64,000 bases of DNA from Rhodoblastus acidophilus (GCF_900187365.1 NZ_FYDG01000003.1:186001-250000); one strand, 5' to 3'. Counted from the first letter of the stretch, positions 10,223-18,370 are shown. Made by a program: numbers and translations. The notes: generated by a model not told the origin, from the sequence alone.

Positions 10223-10393
10223 TCGCGAGGGCGCGCCGGCCTCTGGACGAAGAATTTTCACAAAAATGCAAAAAGGCGATTTTTGGGCTGGACAGGGGAA
10301 AGGCCCTTTGGTACATCCCCTCTCGTTCGGCGGCGGACACACCTAACCGCTGAATAATCGCTTCGGAACAATATGTTCAGTAGCAATTTCGAT

Positions 10394-10479
<86 letters not shown>

Positions 10480-10489
10480 CCGCAAAAAC

Positions 10490-10524
10490 AAAGGGCTGGT
10501 CAAATCGACCGGCCCTTGTTTTTT
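10490..10524 (+). terminator. Rho-independent terminator after tRNA-Lys (phage side)
   Basis: The stem AGGGCTGGTC/GACCGGCCCT with a five-base loop is followed by TTGTTTTTT. It lies just outside the repeated core, so it belongs to the phage and replaces the host terminator (47523-47550) displaced by integration. Confidence 0.85.
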
Positions 10525-10553
10525 AGTACTTACCGAGAACATGCGACCAATTT

Positions 10554-10592
10554 TCCGACCTTAGTTGGGGTCGGACGGTCGGACGTCCGACC
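10554..10592. promoter_or_regulatory. GGTCGGAC repeat cluster near attL (possible integrase arm sites)
   Basis: GGTCGGAC occurs twice in tandem (10569-10576, 10577-10584), followed immediately by its inverse GTCCGACC (10585-10592). The last two form a perfect 16-bp palindrome. A partial copy TCCGACC lies at 10554-10560. The cluster is about 75-110 bp inside attL, where arm-type integrase or excisionase sites are normally found. The role is inferred from position. Confidence 0.5.
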
Positions 10593-10701
10593 ACGGTTTG
10601 TTTTCATCGGTTTGAACGCTGTTCGTTTATAGGGCTGTTCCTGCGCTGTTCCTCCATGGTAGGAATTTACAGGATGCCGGAATATTGGAGCATTTTTCGT
10701 C

Positions 10702-11019
10702 ATGGTTGACTGGCGCGGCATGTTGCAAAAATCCCTCAAAGTGGCTTGGAGTCTCCTGAGCTTAATGGCCATTATCGGGGGGGCTCTATTCGCTCAATTT
10801 GCGATCAAGACGTCATTCAGTTCTAACGAAATTTTTGGATTTATTGGCGCTAGCATTGTCATCATACTCGGACTGGCAGCTTTAGCTGCAGTGTGTTACG
10901 GCGTGTGGAAGATCATCTCTACCGTAATGCTGTACTTGAATAATTCACGGTTAAAGATGGAAATCGAGCGCCGTGAGCTTGAGGACAAGCTGACCAGAAG
11001 GGATTTTGGCGGGAATTAG
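10702..11019 (+). CDS. small two-helix membrane protein of the prophage
   Basis: A 105-residue product with two hydrophobic segments (about residues 13-35 and 45-68) and a charged, helical C-terminal tail (LNNSRLKMEIERRELEDKLTRRD). Base composition is clearly more AT-rich than its neighbours, which suggests separate acquisition. It lies between attL and the integrase on the opposite strand, a common place for lysogenic accessory genes. Function unknown; superinfection exclusion is possible but unproven. Confidence 0.6.
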   Translation: MVDWRGMLQKSLKVAWSLLSLMAIIGGALFAQFAIKTSFSSNEIFGFIGASIVIILGLAALAAVCYGVWKIISTVMLYLNNSRLKMEIERRELEDKLTRRDFGGN

Positions 11020-11032
11020 CGCTCGATCGTAG

Positions 11033-12295
11033 TCATTTTGCACCCTCTGCCTGGCCGTCATACCACGCGATCAGCTTCGCGATGGCGTTGTCACCTATTT
11101 CCCTATGCCGGCTCAGATAGTGCCGGAGAATCGTCTGGATGCTCTGGTCGCTGTGGCCGGTGATCTGTCCGATCTCCGCGTGCGTGCAGCCGGCGCGGGC
11201 CAGCCAGGTCACGCTGGTGTCGCGCAAGTCCTGGTCGCGGGCGTCGCTGAGGCTCGGCATGGGCGGGATGATCCATTCGCCGCCCTGGGCGTCCTTGACG
11301 CCGGCGGCGGCGGCCGCGCGGACCTCCGCATAGACGTGGCGATACCAATCCGACTTGAACGGCGCCTTGGTCTTCTCGTCCACGATCAGCTCGAGCGGCT
11401 TCACCTTCCAGTCCAGCCGGCGCTTGCGCGCCTGGTTGATCCGCTGCTCGAGCTCCGGGGCCTGCCTGATCTCGACGATGGCCTTTGTCTTGCTCTGTTG
11501 GAAGACGCGGCGGCCGTCGATCAAGCCGCGGTCGACCAGCTCGAGGCGGTCCTTTTGGCGCTGGCCCGTCCATACGCCCATTATGATGGCGTCGCCGATC
11601 TCCGGGCGGCCGATGGCGTCGGCCGTCGCGACCAGGTGGCGGACCTCCTCCGGCGACAGGCAACGCAGGCGCGCGTCGGGCATTTCCATGCCGAGGCCCT
11701 GGCAGGGGTTGGCCGGCATTTTGATGCGGCCGCGTTTCAAACCCCATGAAATGGCGCTCGACAGGACGGCGACGGCGCCGCGCGCCGTAGCGATTCCCTT
11801 GGCCGCCCAAAGACGTTCGTAGAGGTCATAGACGATCGGCTTTGACAGGGCCTCTACGGGCGCCGACCAAATCGCCTCGTCGAACTTGGCGATGGAGTCG
11901 GATTTCTGGCGGTAGTCGCGGACCGTCGCCGGCGCGGCGGCTTTCTGGCGGCGCTTGCCGTCCTCGACGGTTTCGCCCTTCATGCGCGGCGACTGGAAAT
12001 AAAGCTCGAACAGTTCGGCGACGCTGATGAGCTGCGCGCCGCGCGCCCCGACCAGGGCGGGCAGGCGCTTCTTGCTGGCGCGTGCGGCGGCGGCCTGGGC
12101 GCGGCGCTCGGCAATCTCCTTCTCCTTGGCGTCCGCCCAGGTCTTGGCCTCCATGGCATCGAACCATTCGCCTTTGGGGCCGTGGCGCAAATCCTCGCCT
12201 TTGAAGCCGAGATTACGCAATTTGGGGCCCGGTTCGAAACGCGGGCGACCGTCGCGCCATTTGATGTGCGTGATTTGGATGGTGAGCTTCGCCAT
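11033..12295 (-). CDS. tyrosine site-specific integrase
   Basis: Phage integrase of 420 residues that recombines attP with the tRNA-Lys attB. The C-terminal catalytic domain shows Arg in WTGQRQKD (about 242), Arg358 in the LRDT box, His381 in TGHSDQS and the nucleophile Tyr393 in RHYLSRH. The N-terminal part contains the arm-binding/core-binding region with an MKGETVEDGKRRQKAAAPATVRDY core domain. It lies next to attL and is read toward it. It is probably the last gene of the operon starting at 13126. Confidence 0.93.
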   Translation of the reverse strand: MAKLTIQITHIKWRDGRPRFEPGPKLRNLGFKGEDLRHGPKGEWFDAMEAKTWADAKEKEIAERRAQAAAARASKKRLPALVGARGAQLISVAELFELYFQSPRMKGETVEDGKRRQKAAAPATVRDYRQKSDSIAKFDEAIWSAPVEALSKPIVYDLYERLWAAKGIATARGAVAVLSSAISWGLKRGRIKMPANPCQGLGMEMPDARLRCLSPEEVRHLVATADAIGRPEIGDAIIMGVWTGQRQKDRLELVDRGLIDGRRVFQQSKTKAIVEIRQAPELEQRINQARKRRLDWKVKPLELIVDEKTKAPFKSDWYRHVYAEVRAAAAAGVKDAQGGEWIIPPMPSLSDARDQDLRDTSVTWLARAGCTHAEIGQITGHSDQSIQTILRHYLSRHREIGDNAIAKLIAWYDGQAEGAK

Positions 12296-12348
12296 GGTCC
12301 TCTCTTCCCTCAGCGAAAGGTCGGCGCGGGCGGCCGCGCCGGTGGGTG

Positions 12349-12660
12349 TTAATTCAGGGCGGTCGGGCGCACGATGGGCGCGACCGCGGCCGGCTCGGCC
12401 TCTTCGTGCTCCTCAACGAAGCGCAGTAATTCGTGGCGGAGATAATCGAGCCGGCATCTGTCCTCCACGGACATGCCCTCGCGCGCCTTGAACATGAGGG
12501 CTTCGGCCGCGAACAGCACATAGGCGGCGGGCCCGAAGCCGAAGGCCGTCAATTCGATCGCGACGGGCTGGTCGCCGGCCTCGTGAACGCTGACGAGAAC
12601 GGTGAGGGCGTCAGGCTTCGAGGCGGCTTCAACGGCTCTTTGAATGAGGTCGCGAGTCAT
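12349..12660 (-). CDS. phage hypothetical protein
   Basis: This 103-residue acidic protein has no recognised domain. Its ATG (12658-12660) overlaps the TGA of the upstream 70-residue gene as ATGA, so the two are translationally coupled. It lies between the small regulator genes and the integrase, with 53 bases before the integrase start. A role in integration control is only suggested by position. Confidence 0.6.
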   Translation of the reverse strand: MTRDLIQRAVEAASKPDALTVLVSVHEAGDQPVAIELTAFGFGPAAYVLFAAEALMFKAREGMSVEDRCRLDYLRHELLRFVEEHEEAEPAAVAPIVRPTALN

Positions 12661-12869
12661 GTGCTGCTCCCCTGGTTGATGACGCCGGCGAGGGTGGCGA
12701 TTTGGGCGCGCGCGTCGCTCATTTGCATGAGCGCCAGTTCGAGAGTGTCGAAAGAGCGATCCATCTGGGCTTGCGCCAGTGCGATGCGCTGCTTGATTTC
12801 GTGAAGCCTGTTCGCCTCGGTGACGGCGGGGTTGCGCGTGATGCTTCCGGCGCTGCTGGAAAAGCTCAT
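12657..12869 (-). CDS. phage small coiled-coil protein
   Basis: A 70-residue product, largely helical with heptad-like spacing (NRLHEIKQRIALAQAQMDRSFDTLELALMQM). Start ATG 12869 overlaps the stop of the upstream HTH gene, and its stop overlaps the next start, so three genes are coupled head to tail. A longer frame reading from 13172 in the same phase is not favoured, because it runs through the HTH gene. Function unknown. Confidence 0.55.
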   Translation of the reverse strand: MSFSSSAGSITRNPAVTEANRLHEIKQRIALAQAQMDRSFDTLELALMQMSDARAQIATLAGVINQGSST

Positions 12870-13126
12870 GCCGCCCTCCCGCCGATGCGCGCCTCGAGTT
12901 CGGCGCGCGCGGCCGCGACGGGATCGAAGTCGGCAGGCGGCGCGTCGGCGGCTGGGTCGCGCTGGTCGAGCCATGCCGTGACCAGGCGGCGCGACCAAAC
13001 GCGCGTTCCCGGCAGATGGCTCGGGAAGCCTTCGGCGCGCAGTTTGGGCAATTTGTTCTGAAACGTCCGGAAGTTCATGTGCAGGAGATCGGCAATCTCC
13101 TGCGCGGTCATGGTGGGTGCGTGCAT
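12866..13126 (-). CDS. small HTH protein, excisionase/AlpA-like
   Basis: An 86-residue product with an N-terminal helix-turn-helix of MerR/excisionase type (TAQEIADLLHMNFRTFQNKL) and a wing-like LPGTRVWSRRLVTAWLDQ segment. It is first in a coupled operon leading to the integrase, the usual place for a recombination directionality factor. ATG 13126 has AGGAGG ten bases upstream; ATG 13111 is an alternative. A 22-bp operator palindrome lies 51-72 bases upstream, so it is probably repressed in the lysogen. Confidence 0.75.
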   Translation of the reverse strand: MHAPTMTAQEIADLLHMNFRTFQNKLPKLRAEGFPSHLPGTRVWSRRLVTAWLDQRDPAADAPPADFDPVAAARAELEARIGGRAA

Positions 13127-13176
13127 GTTTCTGCGCCTCCTGTGAAAGGATGTGCAGACTGTATGCTTGCATATTA

Positions 13177-13198
13177 AAATCTGCAAGTGTGCAGATTT
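13177..13198. promoter_or_regulatory. operator palindrome upstream of the HTH-integrase operon
   Basis: AAATCTGCA and TGCAGATTT are perfect inverted 9-bp arms separated by four bases. Its core is ATCTGC-N6-GCAGAT, the same core and spacing as the palindrome at 14314-14333 between repressor and Cro. A further half site ATCTGC is at 13202-13207. Likely bound by the prophage repressor or Cro. Confidence 0.7.
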
Positions 13199-13199
13199 G

Positions 13200-13577
13200 C
13201 TATCTGCGAAAAATACCGTTCGCCCATTCCAAAAGCGTTGCGGCTGCATAAGTGACTGAAAAGAGACCAAAAATAATTAGCAGACCATGTGCGTTCAGCC
13301 CGTACGGGAAATACCGATCGAGTTCGAGTGGTTGCGCGAGGACGAATGACGCGGCGAAGCAGAGTGCGAAGCGCGCGCCCATCCTGGCTTTTGTGTGCGG
13401 GACGGCTGAATGTAGAAAAGCGGCAGCGATTACAAAGGCAAATCCAATCAGGAAAGCGATCAGGGCATACATTTCGTCCGTCCTCAAGAATGGTTCAGTG
13501 GACGGATCATAGAAAATGATGTTGCCGTGATCATCTCGCCTGAAGACGTTCGGGTCGTCTCCGGACAAGATGTCCAT
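13200..13577 (-). CDS. membrane protein coupled to the prophage repressor
   Basis: A 125-residue protein with a hydrophilic N-terminus (LSGDDPNVFRRDDHGNIIFYDP) and three hydrophobic segments (roughly residues 36-56, 65-82, 92-115). Its ATG (13575-13577) overlaps the repressor's TGA on the same strand, so it would be made in the lysogen together with the repressor. That pattern fits a superinfection-exclusion or other lysogenic-conversion membrane protein, but no family is recognised. Confidence 0.65.
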   Translation of the reverse strand: MDILSGDDPNVFRRDDHGNIIFYDPSTEPFLRTDEMYALIAFLIGFAFVIAAAFLHSAVPHTKARMGARFALCFAASFVLAQPLELDRYFPYGLNAHGLLIIFGLFSVTYAAATLLEWANGIFRR

Positions 13578-14209
13578 CACGCCGCTCGTTGGCGCAGTAG
13601 ATCTGTGACGACGCCGATGACGCGCACGCGCAAGCCATCTACCGGCTCCGGCCGGATTGCTTGTGGATCGAAGCTGGCGCCGACAAGGTTCGGCATCTGG
13701 AACATGCGGAAAACCGTGCGGGGGCCGTTTCCGTTCTCGATCTGCGCGCAGACAATATCGCCATCGCGCGCCTGCACGTCCTTGTCGATCACAACCATAT
13801 CCCCTTGGCGAATGCCGGCGAGCGCCAGATGATCAGTCTGAATGGTCCAGACCTCTGGCGCGTCGCGCCCACCGATCAGGGCGGCGAGAGTGGGGGATTT
13901 GCAATTATCCCAAGGAACACGCTCCGCCTCGTCGCGTGGTTTCCATGCGGCGATCTGCAACTTTGAAGTTGAATAGCCGGGTCCAGGAATTCCGACGTGC
14001 TCGGAAATTCGCTCGACGGTGATCGGCGTCAGCGTTCCGCTGTAAGACGGATTGTTGAGAAAGCGCGTCAGTGTGGTGTCTGAAACGCCGGAGTCCTTAG
14101 CCAGTTGTGATGGCGTCTTTTTTGTCTCAGCCAACACCTTGAGGAGCCATTCGCGTTGAGCTTCGCGGATCGCTTCCTTTGTGTCGCTCTTCGGAGGCCT
14201 CCCAGCCAT
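13577..14209 (-). CDS. prophage repressor, HTH plus S24/LexA-like domain
   Basis: A 210-residue lysogeny repressor. The N-terminal helix-turn-helix is SQLAKDSGVSDTTLTRFLNNPSYSG (about residues 32-56); the C-terminal part follows the S24 fold (LALAGIRQGDMVVIDKD...RDGDIVCAQIENG). The family's catalytic Ser, normally in a G-D-S-M motif, is replaced (TDHLALAG), and the Lys position reads TVFRMF. The autoproteolytic dyad therefore seems lost. ATG 14209 is preferred; in-frame starts further upstream cross the operator. It diverges from the Cro-like gene. Confidence 0.85.
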   Translation of the reverse strand: MAGRPPKSDTKEAIREAQREWLLKVLAETKKTPSQLAKDSGVSDTTLTRFLNNPSYSGTLTPITVERISEHVGIPGPGYSTSKLQIAAWKPRDEAERVPWDNCKSPTLAALIGGRDAPEVWTIQTDHLALAGIRQGDMVVIDKDVQARDGDIVCAQIENGNGPRTVFRMFQMPNLVGASFDPQAIRPEPVDGLRVRVIGVVTDLLRQRAA

Positions 14210-14313
14210 AAGCCTGCCCTGTCCCGGTTTTAAGCCGGGTACAGCATGTACTATTGCGCTTTCCACAGACGAATGAAACATTGCAGTTGACGCTAGGCTG
14301 CGAATCAGATTGC

Positions 14314-14333
14314 TATCTGCAACATTGCAGATA
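14314..14333. promoter_or_regulatory. operator palindrome between repressor and Cro
   Basis: TATCTGCAACATTGCAGATA is a perfect 9-bp inverted repeat with a 2-bp centre, 18 bases before the Cro start. A related half site (ACATTGCAG) lies at 14278-14286. The core ATCTGC-N6-GCAGAT matches the one at 13177-13198. Confidence 0.75.
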
Positions 14334-14350
14334 ACAAGCGAAGGCGAAAG

Positions 14351-14578
14351 ATGGCGTTCGAAAATTTCGACGCGCGCCGCCGGGCGGTACGTATGACCGT
14401 CAAAGAACTGGCGAAGCGTTCTGGCCTCGACGAAGACAACGTGCATCGTGTTCTGAAGGGACGCAACGATGCCCGCCAATCTACAATTGAGGCAATAGAA
14501 CAGGCCCTTGCGGAAGAAGAGCGCAACATGGCCGCCTATCTTGGCGGCTTGCGCTCGGTGATGGAAGGCGGCGCGTGA
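14351..14578 (+). CDS. Cro-like HTH regulator
   Basis: A 75-residue protein with a lambda-repressor-type helix-turn-helix (MTVKELAKRSGLDEDNVHRVLKGRN, about residues 15-38) and little else, as expected for Cro. It diverges from the repressor across a 141-bp region holding the operator. Its stop overlaps the next ATG (TGATG), so it is the first gene of the early operon. Confidence 0.8.
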   Translation: MAFENFDARRRAVRMTVKELAKRSGLDEDNVHRVLKGRNDARQSTIEAIEQALAEEERNMAAYLGGLRSVMEGGA

Positions 14579-15228
14579 TGTCTTCCGTGACGCTCCCTGA
14601 GATATCTGCCCTCGGCGAATTTGCGGTTGCTGTGTCCGCACCGCAACAGGCCGTCGCGGGTGATTCGCTCCGCAGTACCGGTATTAAATTAAGCGCGGAC
14701 TTCGGCATTGCTGAGATCGACGCGGAGCGGCGCCGCTGTTCAATCTCTCAGGAGAGGCTGGCTGCCGAGGCTTGCATCACGCCTGCATGGTATCGGAGGG
14801 TTCTCCGCCGCCCTGGCGGGGCGTCTCCTGTTCTTCTCCACAAACTTCGTCGTGCGCTGCGATCTCTAGCACGCGCCAAGGCGGCGCCGTCGCCGGTGCT
14901 CGAGCTGACGCGGTGGGCCTATGCCGGCGCACTCGAGCGGACCGCGCGTTTCTACGGCGTGACGCCGGAGCAAGTGGCGGAGACTTCGCCCCAGCGCGGC
15001 GCGACCGCCGATGCGCATTGGCGGGCCTGCTCCCATGCGCGTCAGGCCGCGATTTATCTCGTCAACACCGGCGCCGGCATCGGGCAGGCGAAGATCGCCG
15101 CCCTTCTGGGGCTGACGCCCGCCGCCGTGTGCCTGGCTCTCAAGGACGTCGAGGACCGCCGCGACGATCCTGCCTTCAACGAAATGATCTTCGGCGCCAT
15201 GCGCGCCATGGCTGGGAGAGATGAGTGA
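14578..15228 (+). CDS. early phage DNA-binding protein with DnaA-C-like domain
   Basis: A 216-residue protein. The N-terminal half has an HTH-like segment (ISQERLAAEACITPAWYRRVLRRPGG). The C-terminal half (ARQAAIYLVNTGAGIGQAKIAALLGLTPAAVCLALKDVE) resembles the DnaA domain IV helix-turn-helix that recognises DnaA boxes. It may act in phage origin recognition or transcription control. ATG 14578 overlaps the Cro stop; its own stop overlaps the next ATG. Confidence 0.65.
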   Translation: MSSVTLPEISALGEFAVAVSAPQQAVAGDSLRSTGIKLSADFGIAEIDAERRRCSISQERLAAEACITPAWYRRVLRRPGGASPVLLHKLRRALRSLARAKAAPSPVLELTRWAYAGALERTARFYGVTPEQVAETSPQRGATADAHWRACSHARQAAIYLVNTGAGIGQAKIAALLGLTPAAVCLALKDVEDRRDDPAFNEMIFGAMRAMAGRDE

Positions 15229-15437
15229 TGCTTGAGCTGATGGAACTCGCCGCCGGCGGAACTGTCGCCGTCGCCAAGGGCGACCTGGTCAACGTCGAGG
15301 CCTTCGGCGTGCTGCACCGGGCGCGCGTTTGCCGCTGGGTGGCTGGTCATGTGCTGGTCGACGTCGGCGACGGCGACTTCAAGGCGCTCGTCTATCCCGA
15401 CGCCATCGTCGAAGTGGTGCGGAGGGCGGCGGCGTGA
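15228..15437 (+). CDS. small phage protein
   Basis: A 69-residue product with a beta-rich pattern (GGTVAVAKGDLVNVEAFGVLHRARVCRWVAGHVLVDVGDG), resembling a small SH3-like barrel. No family recognised. It is coupled on both sides by stop/start overlaps in the early operon. Confidence 0.55.
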   Translation: MLELMELAAGGTVAVAKGDLVNVEAFGVLHRARVCRWVAGHVLVDVGDGDFKALVYPDAIVEVVRRAAA

Positions 15438-16366
15438 TCCAGGCTTCCGGCTCCTCGGCCGTGATGGCCTCGAAGCGGGCGCGCTTGGCTGACGGCGCGC
15501 CGTGGCAAAAGGCGGCGCTGTTCTGCACGCCGCCATGGGCGACGCGCACGCTGTTTCGCGTGGTGCTGCCCCGGCTCGGCGTGGGGCCGATGCTTCCCAA
15601 CATTGTTTGGGAGCCGTGCGCCGGCCTCGGGCATATGTCCAAGGTCATTGAAGAGTTTGCGACTGCGACGTTTGCGAGCGACATCAACGATTTTGGCGCT
15701 CCTGACGTCGCCGCGGGCTTGGACGCCTGCGACCACTCAGAATATTGGAACGCCTTCGTCCAAGGCCGCCCGGATTGGATCATCACTAATCCACCATTCT
15801 CGCCCGATCCTCCGCTGAAATCGGCGGCGGAAATGCTGCCCGGATTTCTCCATTTCGCGCGCGTCGGCGTCGCGCTGCTGTGCCGGTTGCAATGGCTGGA
15901 AACTGAGGAGCGCCACGCGCTGCTGTCCGAGTTTCCGCCGTCGCTGGTCGCGATCTTCTCCGAGCGCGTGCCGATGTGTGAGGGCGGTTACGATCCGAAG
16001 TGCAAGTCGGCGAGCGCGTACGCCTGGTTTATCTGGAAGCGCCAGGAGGATGGCCAGTGGCCGCGCTGCCTCGCTGACGGGCAGTTCACGGCCTTCCTCA
16101 TTCCACCCGGGCAGAAAAAGGCGTGGTTCAAGCCGTCTGATCTCCTGCTCGCCAAGCGCCATGTGCCCGGCTTCGTGCCTCCGTCCGTGCGGCGGAAAGA
16201 GCGCGAGGCGGCGCGGAAGGCCGTTCCGCCGGTCACCGCGCATGAAATCGAACTGGAACTCGATGGGCTCAAGAAGGCCGTCGAACAGTACAAGCGGGAT
16301 TATGCGGCCGGTCGGCCCGTCCCGCCCTGGTTCATTGCAGAATTCATCCAGGGAGGCTCGTCATGA
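15434..16366 (+). CDS. phage DNA N6-adenine-type methyltransferase
   Basis: A 310-residue protein with S-adenosylmethionine-binding motif I WEPCAGLGHMSKV (about residue 57) and catalytic motif IV NPPF (about residue 119), the order of an N6-adenine or N4-cytosine methyltransferase. No restriction partner is adjacent, so it probably modifies phage DNA against host restriction. The GTG at 15434 overlaps the previous stop and has GGAGGG upstream; ATG 15464 is the alternative start. Confidence 0.8.
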   Translation: MIQASGSSAVMASKRARLADGAPWQKAALFCTPPWATRTLFRVVLPRLGVGPMLPNIVWEPCAGLGHMSKVIEEFATATFASDINDFGAPDVAAGLDACDHSEYWNAFVQGRPDWIITNPPFSPDPPLKSAAEMLPGFLHFARVGVALLCRLQWLETEERHALLSEFPPSLVAIFSERVPMCEGGYDPKCKSASAYAWFIWKRQEDGQWPRCLADGQFTAFLIPPGQKKAWFKPSDLLLAKRHVPGFVPPSVRRKEREAARKAVPPVTAHEIELELDGLKKAVEQYKRDYAAGRPVPPWFIAEFIQGGSS

Positions 16367-17442
16367 TCGACGTTCCTGTCCGCGATCTCCGCGCCGGGCT
16401 GCAGGCGCTTTGCCCCGGCCTGATCCACGAGCTCGTGCCCGGTTGCCGGCGCGAGGGCAATGTGTGGGCGGCGCCCAATCCCACGCGCGCGAATGACAGC
16501 CGCTCGTCCTTCAAGATTTGGGGGAACGGCGCGTGGCGCGAATATGACGAGCCGGAAGACTACGGCAAGGGCGATATCCTCGGCCTCGTCGCCTATGTCG
16601 CCGGGTTCGCGCCGCGCTCGAAGGAAGGGCGAAAGCACGCGATCCAGTGGGCCAAGAAGCGGCTGGGGATCACGGACGGCAATTCCGACGTGATCAAGAA
16701 GATCCGGCGTGAGGCGGCGGCGCGCCGCAAGAAAGCCGACAAGGATGAGGCGGAGCGCGCGGCGCGGATCGCCCGGCGCGTCGCCGACATTCTGATCCAG
16801 AGCAAGGGCGCGTCGCATGACGGGTTCGCGCTGGTGCGCCGCTATCTGCTCGAGGCGCGCGGCATTGATTATGACGCCATTCCCAACAAGTGCCCGGTTT
16901 TGCGCTGGCATTCCGGCTTGCGGCATTGGGGCGGCGCCAATTGGTTCGGCCCGGCGATGGTCGCGCCGGCCATGAACGGCGACGGGTTCAAGACCGGGCT
17001 GCACGCGACCTGGCTGCATGACGCCGGCGGCGTCGACAAAGCGCCGATCTCGCAGGCGAAGCTGATGCTCGGCGATATCAAGGGCTCGGTCGTTCCGCTG
17101 ACCTATGGGCCGTCCGGCCTGTCGACCGTCGAGGCCTCGCGTCAAGGCATACGCGGCCCGCTGGTGCTCTGCGAGGGGATCGAAACCGGGCTGTCTCTCG
17201 CCCTTGCGCTGCCTGAGGCGCGCGTCTGGGCCGCTTTGTCGATTGGAAACATCGACGATGCGCCCGTGTGGTTCGACTGCATCTCGTCGATCATCGTCGC
17301 TCTCGAAAACGACTTGAAGCCGCAAGCGCTGGCGCAGCGCGACGAAGTGCTTGAGGCGCTCGCGCGACGCGGGAAGCCGCTGACCACGATGCAGGCGCAT
17401 CAAGGCAACGATTTCAACGACCTGCTGAAAGGAAGGGTTTGA
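16363..17442 (+). CDS. phage primase with Toprim domain
   Basis: A 359-residue protein, probably a DNA primase. The N-terminal region (WAAPNPTRANDSRSSFKIWGNGAWREYDEP) resembles the CHC2/DUF-type primase zinc-binding region without its cysteine set. The C-terminal Toprim domain has LVLCEGIETGLSLALALPEARVWAALS (about residues 266-292) and a later acidic ALENDLKP. It precedes the helicase-like protein, with two small genes between, forming a plausible primase/helicase pair. Confidence 0.8.
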   Translation: MIDVPVRDLRAGLQALCPGLIHELVPGCRREGNVWAAPNPTRANDSRSSFKIWGNGAWREYDEPEDYGKGDILGLVAYVAGFAPRSKEGRKHAIQWAKKRLGITDGNSDVIKKIRREAAARRKKADKDEAERAARIARRVADILIQSKGASHDGFALVRRYLLEARGIDYDAIPNKCPVLRWHSGLRHWGGANWFGPAMVAPAMNGDGFKTGLHATWLHDAGGVDKAPISQAKLMLGDIKGSVVPLTYGPSGLSTVEASRQGIRGPLVLCEGIETGLSLALALPEARVWAALSIGNIDDAPVWFDCISSIIVALENDLKPQALAQRDEVLEALARRGKPLTTMQAHQGNDFNDLLKGRV

Positions 17443-18102
17443 ATGGACATCGAAGGACTGAGGGCAAAGGCGGCGGCCGTCGTCGCCAAGGCGGCGTATC
17501 ATTCCGCCGGAAATTTCGTCGCGATCTACCATGATGCGACGGAAGACTCGTTGGCCTGGCCGACGTGCGGCACCGGTTCGCTGACGGCGGACGCACGCGA
17601 CGCGGCGCAGGAAAAGCTGGCGGGTTTCGTGCGCGCCAATCCGAACGCGCCGGCGGAAGCCCTGTATCGCTATGCGCACGGGCAGGAGGTGCATTCGGCC
17701 GATGTCGATGGGTTTGCCGAATGCCCGCTGGCCTATCGCACCGGATATTGCGCGTTCGCCACGCTGATCCTGCTCGGTGATGGCCTGATCGCGCAGGACA
17801 TCGCCCGCCTCGAGGCGTGGGAACAGTCGAAAACCGTGATCCCGGCCGCCGCCCTGGCGGAGAAGGAAGAAGATACGATCCTCGAGCTCGTGCCCGATCC
17901 GCTCGCCAAGCGCGACGATGTGCAGCTCGTCCAGGTCGAGACGCCGGCGGCCTCCCCGAGCGCGGGTCCGACTGACGGCCAGAGCGCCGCGGGCGCCGCC
18001 GCTCCTGCGTCGGATGCGGCGCCGATCGGCGACACGGCCGCGCCGGCCGCGCCCCAAGAGCCGGCTTCCGCGCCGGCATCCGATCCTTCCAAGGCGACCT
18101 GA
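17443..18102 (+). CDS. phage hypothetical protein with Ala/Pro-rich tail
   Basis: A 219-residue product starting right after the primase stop, with AAGGA upstream. The N-terminal 140 residues look globular (AYRTGYCAFATLILLGDGL). The last 70 residues are low-complexity Ala/Pro/Ser, probably disordered. No domain recognised. Confidence 0.6.
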   Translation: MDIEGLRAKAAAVVAKAAYHSAGNFVAIYHDATEDSLAWPTCGTGSLTADARDAAQEKLAGFVRANPNAPAEALYRYAHGQEVHSADVDGFAECPLAYRTGYCAFATLILLGDGLIAQDIARLEAWEQSKTVIPAAALAEKEEDTILELVPDPLAKRDDVQLVQVETPAASPSAGPTDGQSAAGAAAPASDAAPIGDTAAPAAPQEPASAPASDPSKAT

Positions 18103-18125
18103 TCCCCGAGGGGCCGTCTTGCCGT

Positions 18126-18148
18126 GTTTGTTGCGTGTTGCGTCGCGT
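18126..18148 (+). repeat. direct repeat copy 1 (23 bp)
   Basis: A 23-bp sequence ending in GTTGCGTGTTGCGTCGCGT, repeated at 18377-18399 with one mismatch. It lies 27 bases upstream of a small gene and contains two tandem GTTGCGT units. Possibly a shared promoter or regulatory element. Confidence 0.6.
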
Positions 18149-18175
18149 ACCCCCCTGAAATGTTGGAGGTTGGCC

Positions 18176-18370
18176 ATGTGGCTGGTTGAGCGGATGCGCG
18201 CGTCAAGCGCCTGGTGCGTGACGAGGGATCGCGGTGTGACCATCGCGGCCGTCGGCGACATGGAAACCTGTTTTCGCATCGCGCGCCGTCTCAATGCGGC
18301 GGAGGCCGGCGACGATCTGCCGATCGACGTCGCCGCGCGGATGTCCGGCGACCTGCAATTGGCCGCCTGA
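18176..18370 (+). CDS. small phage protein (64 aa)
   Basis: A 64-residue product between two copies of a 23-bp direct repeat. ATG 18176 has a good GGAGG site seven to eleven bases upstream. The sequence (WLVERMRASSAWCVTRDRGVTIAAVGDM) suggests a small alpha/beta protein. No family recognised. Confidence 0.5.
   Translation: MWLVERMRASSAWCVTRDRGVTIAAVGDMETCFRIARRLNAAEAGDDLPIDVAARMSGDLQLAA

Noticed and set aside
16300-18294. 664-residue minus-strand frame across primase and the following gene
   Set aside because: It is Arg/Gly-rich shadow sequence; the plus strand has coupled phage genes with motifs and ribosome sites.
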